Shown here piece by piece: positions 37,542 to 45,874 of a stretch of DNA of 64,000 nt (position 1 is the first letter of the stretch; every line of letters starts with the position of its first letter). Below the pieces are notes generated by a model. It had not been told where the DNA came from, ran no database searches, and worked only from the letters and a program-made list of their open reading frames with translations. Both the position numbers and the translations under genes were made by a program. Source of the DNA: Hoeflea sp. (GTDB lineage: Bacteria; Pseudomonadota; Alphaproteobacteria; Rhizobiales; Rhizobiaceae); NCBI GenBank assembly GCA_020637795.1, contig JACKJT010000002.1, forward strand, positions 620,001-684,000, written 5' to 3'.

Positions 37542-37721
37542 CGCTTGTCGCGCAGGGCACATGCCCCGAAGCGGCTTGCCTGCACGCCCGATCTGGCCCG
37601 GCATAGGCTCCCGGCGGCAAATGGCGGCGATGGCAGCACTATGTCGCGTCCGGTTCATGTTTCCCAAGCCCGCAAGGATCGCTATAGCAGGTGAGACCCG
37701 CAATTGGAATCGGACCTTCCC

Positions 37722-38954
37722 ATGACAGACACCGTTCTCGACCGCCTGCTCCGCTATGTCGTCATCGACACCCAGTCCGACCCCGAGTCGCGCACGCAGC
37801 CCTCGACCGAGAAGCAGAAAGATCTCGGCCGCGTTCTTGTCGACGAACTGCTGGCGCTCGGCCTTGACGACGCCCACATGGACGAGCACAGCAATGTCTA
37901 CGCGACCGTTCCCGCCAATACGGACAAGCAGGTTCCGGTGATCTGCTTCTGTTCGCACATGGACACTGCGCCCGATTTCACCGGCACCAACGTCAAGCCC
38001 AATGTCGTCAGGAACTACCAGGGCGGCGACATCCAGCTCCGCGGCGACACCAGCCGCGTCATCAAGGTCTCAGAGCATCCCGACCTCAAGCAGCAGATCG
38101 GCCATGACATCGTCACCACCGACGGCACCACGCTGCTCGGCGCCGACGACAAGGCCGGCATCGCCGAGATCATGACCGCCGCGGCCACATTGATCGCCAA
38201 TCCGGAGATCAAGCACGGCACCATCAGGATCCTCTTCACCACCGACGAGGAAATCGGCCGCGGCGCCGACAAGGTCGACATCGCCAAGCTCGGTGCGGCC
38301 TTCGCCTACACGCTGGATGGCGGTCGCATCGGCGAGATCGACAACGAGACCTTCTCAGCCGATGGCGTCGACATCGATATCACCGGCGTTGCCCAGCACC
38401 CGGGCACCTCCAAGGGCGTGATGGAAAACGCCATCAAGATCGCCAGCGACATCGTCGCCCGGCTGCCCAGGGATCTGGCGCCGGAAACCACCGACGGTCG
38501 CCAGGGCTTCATCCACCCCACCGATATCTCCGGCTCGATGGACGCGGCGCATTTGAAGTTCATCATCCGCGATTTCGTCAACGAGGGTCTGACGGAGAAG
38601 GAAGAACTGCTCAAGTCCATCGCTGAAGAGGTGATGAAAGCCTATCCCGGCTCGACCATGCACTTCAAAGTCACCGAGCAGTACCGCAACATGAAGGAAG
38701 TCCTTGACCGCAACCCCGAGATCGTCGGCAACCTCATCGAAGCGGTCCGCCGCGTCGGCCTCGAACCGGTGACCAGTTCGATCCGCGGCGGCACCGACGG
38801 CTCCCGCCTCTCCTTCATGGGCCTGCCCTGCCCCAACATCTACACCGGCGGCCACTCCTACCACTCGCCGCTCGAATGGGTGAGCATCCAGGACATGGAG
38901 AAGTCGGTCGAGACGATCGTCGAGCTGGTCAAGGTCTGGGAGGAGCGGGCGTGA
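37722..38954 (+). CDS. pepT: Peptidase T (tripeptide aminopeptidase)
   Basis: A 410-residue M20-family zinc tripeptidase. Metal and catalytic motifs are FCSHMDTAPDFTG, LLGADDKAGIAEIM, FTTDEEIGRGADKVD and, at the end, IYTGGHSYHSPLEWV. I prefer the ATG at 37722, since the MTDTVLDRLLRYVVIDTQSD start fits PepT. An in-frame ATG six codons earlier is possible. It is divergent from rpsD. Confidence 0.95.
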   Translation: MTDTVLDRLLRYVVIDTQSDPESRTQPSTEKQKDLGRVLVDELLALGLDDAHMDEHSNVYATVPANTDKQVPVICFCSHMDTAPDFTGTNVKPNVVRNYQGGDIQLRGDTSRVIKVSEHPDLKQQIGHDIVTTDGTTLLGADDKAGIAEIMTAAATLIANPEIKHGTIRILFTTDEEIGRGADKVDIAKLGAAFAYTLDGGRIGEIDNETFSADGVDIDITGVAQHPGTSKGVMENAIKIASDIVARLPRDLAPETTDGRQGFIHPTDISGSMDAAHLKFIIRDFVNEGLTEKEELLKSIAEEVMKAYPGSTMHFKVTEQYRNMKEVLDRNPEIVGNLIEAVRRVGLEPVTSSIRGGTDGSRLSFMGLPCPNIYTGGHSYHSPLEWVSIQDMEKSVETIVELVKVWEERA

Positions 38955-39007
38955 GCGTGAGCTCAAGCCCGCGTGGAACGAAGCAACATCACTGAGGAGA
39001 AAACCGG

Positions 39008-39436
39008 ATGACCGACCCGTTCAACCTTCGGCGCTTCGTCAAGGCCCAGGACCCGGTCTACAGCCGTGTCCTCGCCGAGTTGCGCCATGGCGAAAAGAGA
39101 AGCCACTGGATGTGGTTCGTTTTTCCGCAGATCCAGGGGCTTGGCTCCAGCCCGCTGGCCGAATGCTTCGCCATCTCCTCGCTCGAGGAGGCCCAAGCCT
39201 ATCTCGATCACGAGCTGCTGGGACCAAGGCTCAAGGAGTGCTGCGAAATCCTCGAGACGATCGAGGATCGCAGCGCCGAGCAGATTTTCGGCTGTCCCGA
39301 CGTCGACAAGCTGCGCTCGTCGATGACGCTGTTTGCCCGGGCAAGCGAGGGAGAAGACATCTTCACCCGGATTCTGGACAAGTTCTACGCCGGCGAAGCC
39401 GACCCTCAAACGCTCGACAGGATTGGCAGAAGCTGA
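39008..39436 (+). CDS. DUF1810 domain-containing protein
   Basis: A 142-residue protein matching DUF1810 (Bacillus YgaC-like group): FNLRRFVKAQDPVYSRVLAELRHGEKRSHWMWFVFPQIQGLG is diagnostic in its order of aromatic and charged residues. Function is unknown. An AGGAGAAAA site sits just before the ATG. It follows pepT in the same direction and converges on the ferric-reductase-like gene. Confidence 0.9.
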   Translation: MTDPFNLRRFVKAQDPVYSRVLAELRHGEKRSHWMWFVFPQIQGLGSSPLAECFAISSLEEAQAYLDHELLGPRLKECCEILETIEDRSAEQIFGCPDVDKLRSSMTLFARASEGEDIFTRILDKFYAGEADPQTLDRIGRS

Positions 39437-39473
39437 GGCCTGCTCCGCAGCCTCAGCCCCGCAGATATCTTCA

Positions 39474-40106
39474 TCAACCACATCCGCCGCTCCGGGCGCG
39501 GTTTCGGCCTGCACGATTGCCGCGATCGGCAGCAACCCTGAGCGTCGCCGCCGCCGCCAGGGCGCAGAGCACGGCCTTCGACACGGTCTCCATCGTGCCC
39601 TCGATCAGCAGCGCATGGACCACGCTGCCTGCGGCGATCACCACGGCGAGCGCCGTGTGAAGCCTTCGCCACCGCAACGGACGCAACCGGCGCCGCAATG
39701 CCGCGAGCACCGCCGTGGCGAACACCGCCCACATGGCAATCACGCCCCAGACAGAGAATGGCGTCGGCGAGGCAAAAAGCAACGCGTCGATCACGTCGGG
39801 CGGGCTGGTGACCCAAAGGCCGGCGACATGGATGATGACCGCGGTCACAAGTGCTGCGCCGGTCCAGCGATGCACTTGCCGCCCGCGCCGGCCCGCAAGC
39901 CCCGGCAGCCAACCCAGCACGAAGAGCGGCTGAAGCAGGAGCAGTGCCATGGCAAGCACTCCCGCCAGCCCGGCGATGATATAGGCCGGACCGCGCCATG
40001 CCAGCAGCGGGCTGGTCGCCGCCAACGCCAGCGGCAACAGGATCGCGAGCGCGATCAGCGCCCATGCAAGGCCGGCGCGCAGCCGGAGCTTTTCCGTGAT
40101 GATCAC
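39474..40106 (-). CDS. Ferric-reductase-like transmembrane protein
   Basis: A 210-residue membrane protein with six predicted helices. QVHRWTGAALVTAVIIHVAGLW and RRLHTALAVVIAAGSVVHALLI place two His pairs on opposing helices, the haem-ligand pattern of ferric-reductase-like domains. No flavin or NAD(P)H domain is present, so it resembles MsrQ-like or YedZ-like haem subunits. The Tat-type gene 3 bp upstream is probably its partner. Confidence 0.82.
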   Translation of the reverse strand: MIITEKLRLRAGLAWALIALAILLPLALAATSPLLAWRGPAYIIAGLAGVLAMALLLLQPLFVLGWLPGLAGRRGRQVHRWTGAALVTAVIIHVAGLWVTSPPDVIDALLFASPTPFSVWGVIAMWAVFATAVLAALRRRLRPLRWRRLHTALAVVIAAGSVVHALLIEGTMETVSKAVLCALAAAATLRVAADRGNRAGRNRARSGGCG

Positions 40107-40109
40107 CGA

Positions 40110-40598
40110 TCAAGCCGGTTCAAGCACGAAATCCGCATGCAGGCTGGTGTCTCGGGCGCTGCCCATGACCGGGCGCAGGAACACCGTTCTGAAGTCTCCG
40201 CTGTCATAGGCCAGATGCCCGTGCGGCTGGCCGAAGGCCGGCACGATCTGCGGCATTTCCAGCCGGAATTCACCGTTCGCGTCGGTCAGCGTGGCGCCGT
40301 GGCTCCACGGGTCGCGCTCGTTGCCTTCGGTCGTGTGCGCCCAGATCTGGATGCGCTGGTCCGCAAGCGGTGCACCGTCGCCCGCGCGCCGGACTGTGCC
40401 CGTCATCCAGAACCCGCCACCACCGATGCGTTCGACGATCGGTGCGCCGGGAAGGTAGTTGTTGGAGCCGCCACGCATCGACGGCGTTGGCGCCACGCCT
40501 TGCGCGCGGGCGGGCAAGATCAGACCACAAACCGTGGTCGCAACGAGTGTTCCACTGGCGGCAAGGAGGGTACGGCGGGTGGTGAAAGCATCGGTCAT
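40110..40598 (-). CDS. Tat-exported protein with intradiol-dioxygenase-like fold
   Basis: A 162-residue protein. The N-terminus has a twin-arginine-like signal (FTTRRTLLAASGTLVATTVCG, then PARAQG). The rest resembles a short intradiol ring-cleavage dioxygenase core: FWMTGTVRRAGDGAPLADQRIQIW, TLTDANGEFRLEMP and GQPHGHLAYDSG. The tyrosine ligands that would bind Fe(III) are not clearly present, so activity is doubtful. The stop is 3 bp before the haem-type membrane protein gene, which suggests a periplasmic redox pair. Confidence 0.72.
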   Translation of the reverse strand: MTDAFTTRRTLLAASGTLVATTVCGLILPARAQGVAPTPSMRGGSNNYLPGAPIVERIGGGGFWMTGTVRRAGDGAPLADQRIQIWAHTTEGNERDPWSHGATLTDANGEFRLEMPQIVPAFGQPHGHLAYDSGDFRTVFLRPVMGSARDTSLHADFVLEPA

Positions 40599-40963
40599 AT
40601 GACTTTTCCTCTCGGGCTGTGATTTGCTCGGCCGACAAGGCGGTCTGATCATGGCTCACATCGAAATAGCGCGTTTCCAGGCGATCCCAAGGTTTCCATG
40701 GCCAGGAGCGCGGCAAACAATCTTCACGGTTTCGTGAGCTTTGAACCCGATTCACGGCAAGATTATGTGGCGTCGGCTGAGGTCTTGGTAACAAAACTTG
40801 CACCCCACCCACGTCCTGCGACTGCTTGCCACGCTCACGCTGATGCCCGACAGCTTGGCTTTCAGTTAAAAATAGGCAACGATACCCCCAACCACCTGAG
40901 GATGCTGTCTTACAATCAACTTTTTTGAATAAAGACGATTGTGTATTCTTCAAACGGGGAGGC
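40599..40963. other. AT-rich intergenic region
   Basis: A 365-bp stretch visibly richer in A and T than the surroundings, especially 40860-40950. It separates divergent genes and must carry the promoter of the secreted orphan gene. No RNA gene or clear inverted repeat was recognised. Confidence 0.5.
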
Positions 40964-41734
40964 ATGAACACAATGACAAAGCTTATCTCAGGAAGACGAC
41001 TTCGCCATGTGTTTGCGGCGACTATGTTTGGCGCCGCATTTCTGGCCGGCGGCGCGTTCCTAGCCAACGGGCCGGCGTTTTCACAAGATGCTCAAGCTGT
41101 TCAAGGCGTCGCTCCTTGGCAAGCACAGCGGGTGATCCAAGATTACATCAATAGGTTCGTCGATGCCCAGAAATCATTCGGAAGGGCCAAGTTGGGCAGC
41201 AATGATTTCTCGGTGCGGACCAAGGTGGAGGGCCTCACGCGCATCTACAATGAGGATCTGGGCGCAATATGGGTCGCTCAATTCTCGGGCGCGATCCTGC
41301 CTGACGTCTTCGATTCAAACGCCGAGCAAGGCTACGCACACGGCATCCTGAAGATTTACTTCGACAAGAACAATGGCGTCCAGGTCGTGGTGAACGAAGG
41401 TCAAGGCCTCTGGGAGATGCAGCAGAAGACGTCGATCCTGTACGATGATTTGCCCGAGTATCCAGGGTCCTGGAAACAGTGGGGCGGGCCGGGCGACGAG
41501 CCCGAACCACTCACCGATACGGCCACTCCAAGCCCATCCCTGAACCAGCCAGGTCAATACTCTCCGAGCAACAGTTCAGGGGATCCGAGAATTACCGAAT
41601 TGGGCAACAGAGTGAAGGAGCTGGGGGCCAGACTTCAAGCGCTCAAGCAACAGGGTGCTGACAGTTCCGAGATCCAGGCGGCGCAAGAAGCGTGGGAAGC
41701 CGCACAAAGGGAATACATGGCAGCTGTGCAGTGA
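40964..41734 (+). CDS. Secreted protein of unknown family
   Basis: A 256-residue protein with a long signal peptide (basic ISGRRLRHVF, then a hydrophobic core, cleaved near AFSQDAQA). The middle (residues about 45-150) looks globular, with aromatic-rich strands such as LGAIWVAQFSGAILPD and YAHGILKIYFDKNNGVQVVV. A Pro/Ser-rich linker follows, then a C-terminal helix (ITELGNRVKELGARLQALKQQ) likely to form a coiled coil. I do not recognise the family. Base composition is less GC-rich than neighbours, which may mean recent acquisition. An ATG at 40925 would spoil the signal peptide. Confidence 0.68.
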   Translation: MNTMTKLISGRRLRHVFAATMFGAAFLAGGAFLANGPAFSQDAQAVQGVAPWQAQRVIQDYINRFVDAQKSFGRAKLGSNDFSVRTKVEGLTRIYNEDLGAIWVAQFSGAILPDVFDSNAEQGYAHGILKIYFDKNNGVQVVVNEGQGLWEMQQKTSILYDDLPEYPGSWKQWGGPGDEPEPLTDTATPSPSLNQPGQYSPSNSSGDPRITELGNRVKELGARLQALKQQGADSSEIQAAQEAWEAAQREYMAAVQ

Positions 41735-41772
41735 CGTGATGCAGGGCGTTGGTAGATTTCAAAACGGATGGA

Positions 41773-43299
41773 TCACTCCGCCGCTTCCGCCCCGCCTGCG
41801 TCCTCGTCCGGCGCATCCGCTGCGCCGGGCGCGGTTTCGGCCTGCAGTTCCGGGATGCCGACGATCCGCTTGCCGCTGTGATCGGCATGCACGATGATCA
41901 GTTCCTGCTCTTCGAAATAGCCCAGAAGCCGCCGGGCGCGGCGCGCCGAATGGGTGCCGTAGGCCCGGGCGATGCGGGCGTCGGACGGGCACGGCTCAGC
42001 CCGGATCGCGGCCACCGCCAGCATCAGGAACACGCCCTGCAGGTCTTCGGACACCTGGGCCGAGAGCCCGAGCGCCGTGGTCCAGGCCTCGCCGCTAGCG
42101 GTTTCCGTGTCGACGCCCGAGCGGGCGATGGCGACGCGGCGGCGGAACTCGCCGAGCGACATCGGAGACCCCGACACCCGCCGCATTCTCAGCCGCACGA
42201 GGAAATCCTGGTACAGCGCCGAATCCGTCCGGTAGCCCGAGTCCGGATCGGCGAGGATTTCGCCGAGCACGGCCGCCACCCGCTCCTCGCGCTCTTCCGC
42301 CGACAGGCCGCCGGAGCTGGCCGCCTCCCCGCCCGACCGCGCGAGCGGCTGGTCCTGCAGCGGCGTGGCGCGAGACAGTTCGGCCAGGATATCGGTGGTC
42401 GGCCGCGGCACCGGTCGCGCACGGCGTTGCAGCGGCCGGGTCAGCTCCTCCGGGTCGGGTGTGAAGATCAGGTCTTCGACGTCTTCCACGGCTTCCGGCA
42501 TCGGCATCAGCTTCGGGCTCGAGGACCGCGCCTGCGTTTCCACCGGTCCGATGGCGATCGGCAGCGGCCGCCGCGACAGTGCCGGCCCGAGTCCGACGAA
42601 ATTGCCGCGTTGCAGATCGCGGAACATCTCCGCCTGCCGCCGGTCCATGCCGAGCAGATCGGCGGCGCGGGCCATGTCGATGTCGAGAAAAGTCCGGCCC
42701 ATCAGGAAGTTGGAGGCTTCCGCCGCCACGTTCTTGGCGAGCTTGGCAAGCCGTTGCGTGGCGATCACGCCGGCGAGCCCGCGTTTTCTGCCGCGGCACA
42801 TCAGGTTGGTCATCGCGCCAAGCGACATCTTGCGCGCGTCTTCGGAGACGTCACCGCCGACGGCGGGGGCGAACATCTGCGCCTCGTCGACGACCACCAG
42901 CACCGGGTACCAGAACTCGTGCTCGGCATCGAACATGGCGTTGAGAAACACCGCTGCCGCGCGCATCTGCTGCTCGACGTCGAGCCCTTCCAGCGACAGC
43001 ACGCAGGAGACCCGGTGCCGGCGGATCCGGCTTGCGATGCCGGCCAGCTCACCCTCGCTGCGCTCGCCCTCGACCACCAGGTGGCCGTATTTCTCCGACA
43101 GCGTGACGAAATCGCCTTCGGGATCGATGATCACCTGCTGCACCCATTGCGCCGACTGCTCGAGCAGGCGCCTGAGCAGGTGCGACTTGCCCGAGCCGGA
43201 ATTGCCCTGCACCAGGAGACGGGTCGCCAGCAGCTCTTCAATGTCGAGCTTGGCCGGCTGTCCGCCCGTCAAGCTTCCCATGTCAATTCCGACCTGCAC
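41773..43299 (-). CDS. HerA-like/DUF87 ATP-binding protein
   Basis: A 508-residue P-loop ATPase of the HerA/FtsK group. Walker A is VQGNSGSGKSHLLRRLL, Walker B is PVLVVVDEAQMFAP, and the region GLAGVIATQRLAKL with a following RTFLDIDMARAADLLG fits the sensor part. The C-terminal 200 residues are less conserved, with helical and proline-rich stretches. HerA-like pumps act on DNA, often with a NurA nuclease, but no nuclease gene is adjacent, so the role is open. Confidence 0.85.
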   Translation of the reverse strand: MQVGIDMGSLTGGQPAKLDIEELLATRLLVQGNSGSGKSHLLRRLLEQSAQWVQQVIIDPEGDFVTLSEKYGHLVVEGERSEGELAGIASRIRRHRVSCVLSLEGLDVEQQMRAAAVFLNAMFDAEHEFWYPVLVVVDEAQMFAPAVGGDVSEDARKMSLGAMTNLMCRGRKRGLAGVIATQRLAKLAKNVAAEASNFLMGRTFLDIDMARAADLLGMDRRQAEMFRDLQRGNFVGLGPALSRRPLPIAIGPVETQARSSSPKLMPMPEAVEDVEDLIFTPDPEELTRPLQRRARPVPRPTTDILAELSRATPLQDQPLARSGGEAASSGGLSAEEREERVAAVLGEILADPDSGYRTDSALYQDFLVRLRMRRVSGSPMSLGEFRRRVAIARSGVDTETASGEAWTTALGLSAQVSEDLQGVFLMLAVAAIRAEPCPSDARIARAYGTHSARRARRLLGYFEEQELIIVHADHSGKRIVGIPELQAETAPGAADAPDEDAGGAEAAE

Positions 43300-43439
43300 C
43301 TTGGCTTTACTCCGTAAACGCGACGCGGCATTTCAACGATTCGGCCACCACTCGGCCACCGCATTCCCTAGCAGAATTTCCCGGCGCTGCTGCCGGTGAT
43401 CTCGGAAATACACAGGATTTCGAACCCCGGCAGCCGTCC

Positions 43440-44231
43440 TCAGGCGGCCGTCAGCCCGAAGCCGTGCATCAATCTGAGCGCGCTGTAATCCGGATTGCCC
43501 GAGGTGAACACCACCGTATCGCGCGCGTCGGGCAGCGCATGGCCGCCGGGCAGCGTCTCGACGATCGCCAGCGCCCGCCGCGCGATCGCTTCCGCCGGGT
43601 CGATCCAGTCCACCGGCCAGGGCGCGAGCTTGCGCATGCGGTTGACCAGGAACGGAAAATGCGTGCAGGCGAGCACCACGATGTCGGTCTTGCGTCCGTC
43701 CTTCGTAACGAAGCACGGTTCGATCTCGGCCTTCACCGCCGCCTCGTCGACAAAGCCCTGGCGCATGTAGGTCTCGGCGAGCTCGGCGAGATTTTCCGAT
43801 CCCACCAGCCGCACATGCACCTTGTCGGCATAATCGCGGATCAGGTCGCGGGTGTATTGCCGCTTCACGGTGCCCGGCGTCGCCAGCACCGAGACCAGGC
43901 CCGAGCGGGTCCGTTCCGCCGCCGGCTTGATCGCCGGCACGGTGCCGACGAACGGCACGTCGGGATAGGCCTGCCTGAGCGCCGGCATGACGATGGTCGA
44001 GGCGGTGTTGCAGGCGATGATCACCAGGGCCGGGTCGTGGCTTTCGATCAGGCTGGCAAACAGCCCGACGATCCGGTCGCGGAGCGCGCCCTCCTCCCAG
44101 CGGCCATAGGGAAAGCCGGCATCGTCGGCGACATAGACAAAGCGCCGGCCCGGCATGATCACCCGCGCCTCGCGCAGCACGCTTAACCCCCCGATGCCGC
44201 TGTCGAAGACCAGAACCGGCCGCTCGCTCAT
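43440..44231 (-). CDS. murI: Glutamate racemase
   Basis: A 263-residue enzyme making D-glutamate for peptidoglycan. The two catalytic cysteines are in IIACNTASTI and VLACTHFPFL, and the N-terminal LVFDSGIGGLSVLRE holds the acidic residue. It overlaps the trmJ stop by 4 bp (ATGA), so murI is translated with trmJ. Confidence 0.96.
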   Translation of the reverse strand: MSERPVLVFDSGIGGLSVLREARVIMPGRRFVYVADDAGFPYGRWEEGALRDRIVGLFASLIESHDPALVIIACNTASTIVMPALRQAYPDVPFVGTVPAIKPAAERTRSGLVSVLATPGTVKRQYTRDLIRDYADKVHVRLVGSENLAELAETYMRQGFVDEAAVKAEIEPCFVTKDGRKTDIVVLACTHFPFLVNRMRKLAPWPVDWIDPAEAIARRALAIVETLPGGHALPDARDTVVFTSGNPDYSALRLMHGFGLTAA

Positions 44232-45052
44232 TCGTCTTCCCCCCGCCCCTTGTCCAAAGTCTCGCTGCCCGCGCCGGGCGCCCGTTGTCCGGTGCGAGTG
44301 AACCTGTCAAATGAGGCGAAAAGACCGCGCAGCACGGCGATTTCATCGCTGGAGAATCCCGGCCGCGTCAGCACGGCGCGCAAATTGTCGACCGCCTTCA
44401 TCTTCTTGGTCTCGGAGCGGAAATAGCCCCGCGCCTCGAGTCCCTCCTCGATCTGGGCGAACAGGCCGAACAGATCGGCCTTCGGCGCTGGCTCCACCTC
44501 GGCCTTGTCGAACGCCGTCTCATGCGGGCTCGAAAGCCCCGATTTCATCCATTCATAGGACATCAAGAGCACCGCCTGGGCGATGTTCAGCGAGGCATAG
44601 GCCGGGTTGACCGGAAAGGTGACGATCTCGTCGGCAAGGCCGACTTCCCAGTTGCGCAGGCCGATGCGCTCACGCCCGAACAGGATCCCGGTCTTCTCGC
44701 CATTGGTCTCCCGCCCGCGCAGCACCTCGCCCGCCTCCACCGGCCCGCGCACCGGCTTGTGCCCGTCGCGCGGCCGTGCCGTGGTGGCGTAGACGAAACT
44801 GAGATCGGAAAGTGCGGCTTCCAGCGTGTCATAGACGATCGCCCCCTCGATCACGTGGTCGGCGCGGGCGGCCGCACTCACCGCCTTCTCGTTCGGCCAG
44901 CCGTCGCGCGGATTGACGATCCGCAAGTTGGACAATCCGAAATTGGCCATGGCGCGCGCCACCATGCCGATGTTCTCGCCCAGTTGCGGCTCGACCAGGA
45001 TGATCGCCGGCCCGCCGGTGATCAGTTCGCGATTTCGATCCGTTCCGGCCAT
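44228..45052 (-). CDS. trmJ: tRNA/rRNA methyltransferase, TrmJ-like SPOUT family
   Basis: A 274-residue SPOUT 2'-O-methyltransferase. Motifs include ILVEPQLGENIGMVARAMANFGL at the start, the AdoMet knot FGRERIGLRNWEVGLADEIVTFPVN, and ASLNIAQAVLLMSYEW. TrmJ methylates position 32 of tRNAs, and the C-terminal domain agrees with that group. The stop of the GNAT gene abuts its ATG, and it is coupled to murI. Confidence 0.9.
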   Translation of the reverse strand: MAGTDRNRELITGGPAIILVEPQLGENIGMVARAMANFGLSNLRIVNPRDGWPNEKAVSAAARADHVIEGAIVYDTLEAALSDLSFVYATTARPRDGHKPVRGPVEAGEVLRGRETNGEKTGILFGRERIGLRNWEVGLADEIVTFPVNPAYASLNIAQAVLLMSYEWMKSGLSSPHETAFDKAEVEPAPKADLFGLFAQIEEGLEARGYFRSETKKMKAVDNLRAVLTRPGFSSDEIAVLRGLFASFDRFTRTGQRAPGAGSETLDKGRGEDE

Positions 45053-45631
45053 TCAGAAACCGCCCTTGTCCATTTCAGCCCATTCCCTTGCCAGCATGGC
45101 GTAGTGGAATTCCTCGTCCCAGACGCCCTTGAACAGCGCATGCTCGCGGAAATGCGCTTCGCGCCGCATGCCCAGCCGCTCCATCAGCCGCCACGAAGCC
45201 CTGTTGCGCGCGTCGCAACGCCCGAAGATCCGGTGCAGGTTGAAGTGCCCGAAACCGGCCGCGAACACCGCGCGCGCCGCCTCGGTGGCATATCCCTTGC
45301 CGCCATGCGAGGGATTGAAGGTAAAGCCGATCTCGCCCTGCCGCGCCTCCTTGTCCCGGAACAGCAGCACCATGTCGCCGATCAGGATCCCGCTCTGGCT
45401 CAGCGTGACGGCGAAAACGATGGCCTCGGCATCGGCTACCTGCCGGTCCCAGCCGCCGTCGGCCCACTTGGTGACTTCCTGCACCACCTCGTCGCGCGAA
45501 CGCTGCTCCCAGTACTGGTAGCGCGCCACTTCATCAAGGCCGTGATAGGCATGCACCGCGTCGACGTCGGCGATGGTGAACGGCCTGAGCCGCAGGCGTT
45601 CCGTCTCGATTGGAATGGACAAGTCAGCCAT
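45053..45631 (-). CDS. GNAT family N-acetyltransferase
   Basis: A 192-residue acetyltransferase of the RimJ-like group (Acetyltransf_3). ETERLRLRPFTIADVDAVH starts the fold, the acetyl-CoA loop appears as PSHGGKGYATEAARAVF, and GRCDARNRASWRLMERLGMRREAHF ends it. The substrate is unknown; relatives act on ribosomal proteins, antibiotics or small amines. It is first in the GNAT-trmJ-murI run. I placed the start at the ATG before ADLSIPIETERL. Confidence 0.9.
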   Translation of the reverse strand: MADLSIPIETERLRLRPFTIADVDAVHAYHGLDEVARYQYWEQRSRDEVVQEVTKWADGGWDRQVADAEAIVFAVTLSQSGILIGDMVLLFRDKEARQGEIGFTFNPSHGGKGYATEAARAVFAAGFGHFNLHRIFGRCDARNRASWRLMERLGMRREAHFREHALFKGVWDEEFHYAMLAREWAEMDKGGF

Positions 45632-45874
45632 ATCCGGCCCCGTTTCTGTCAGGCCGACAGCACTACTGCCCGGATGGCTCACAATCAAGGCGGCGCGCGC
45701 TTGCGGACCTTGCTCCGGGGCGCCCGGCAGCAAGACGCAAAATCTTCGCTGCCAACCTGCGGCTCCGGGCCCGCGGCATGTTGTGCGCCCGCCACTGTTT
45801 TGTTAAGAGAAGCGCCAACTGAACGGGTGGCTTTCGGCCTCCCCCTGATAACCCTCTCGGAAGGTCAAACAAGC

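Noticed and set aside
37504..37721. Possible small RNA between rpsD and pepT
   Set aside because: The -35/-10 pair and hairpin are explained by the rpsD promoter and leader; the predicted RNA up to the hairpin would be only about 30 nt.
41773..43299. HerA-NurA-type defence operon
   Set aside because: Only the HerA-like ATPase is present; neighbours are murI and the secreted orphan, with no nuclease or sirtuin gene.
44522..45874. Upstream extension of icd by 451 codons
   Set aside because: It lies antisense to trmJ and the GNAT gene; icd has a normal start at 45875 with the family N-terminus.
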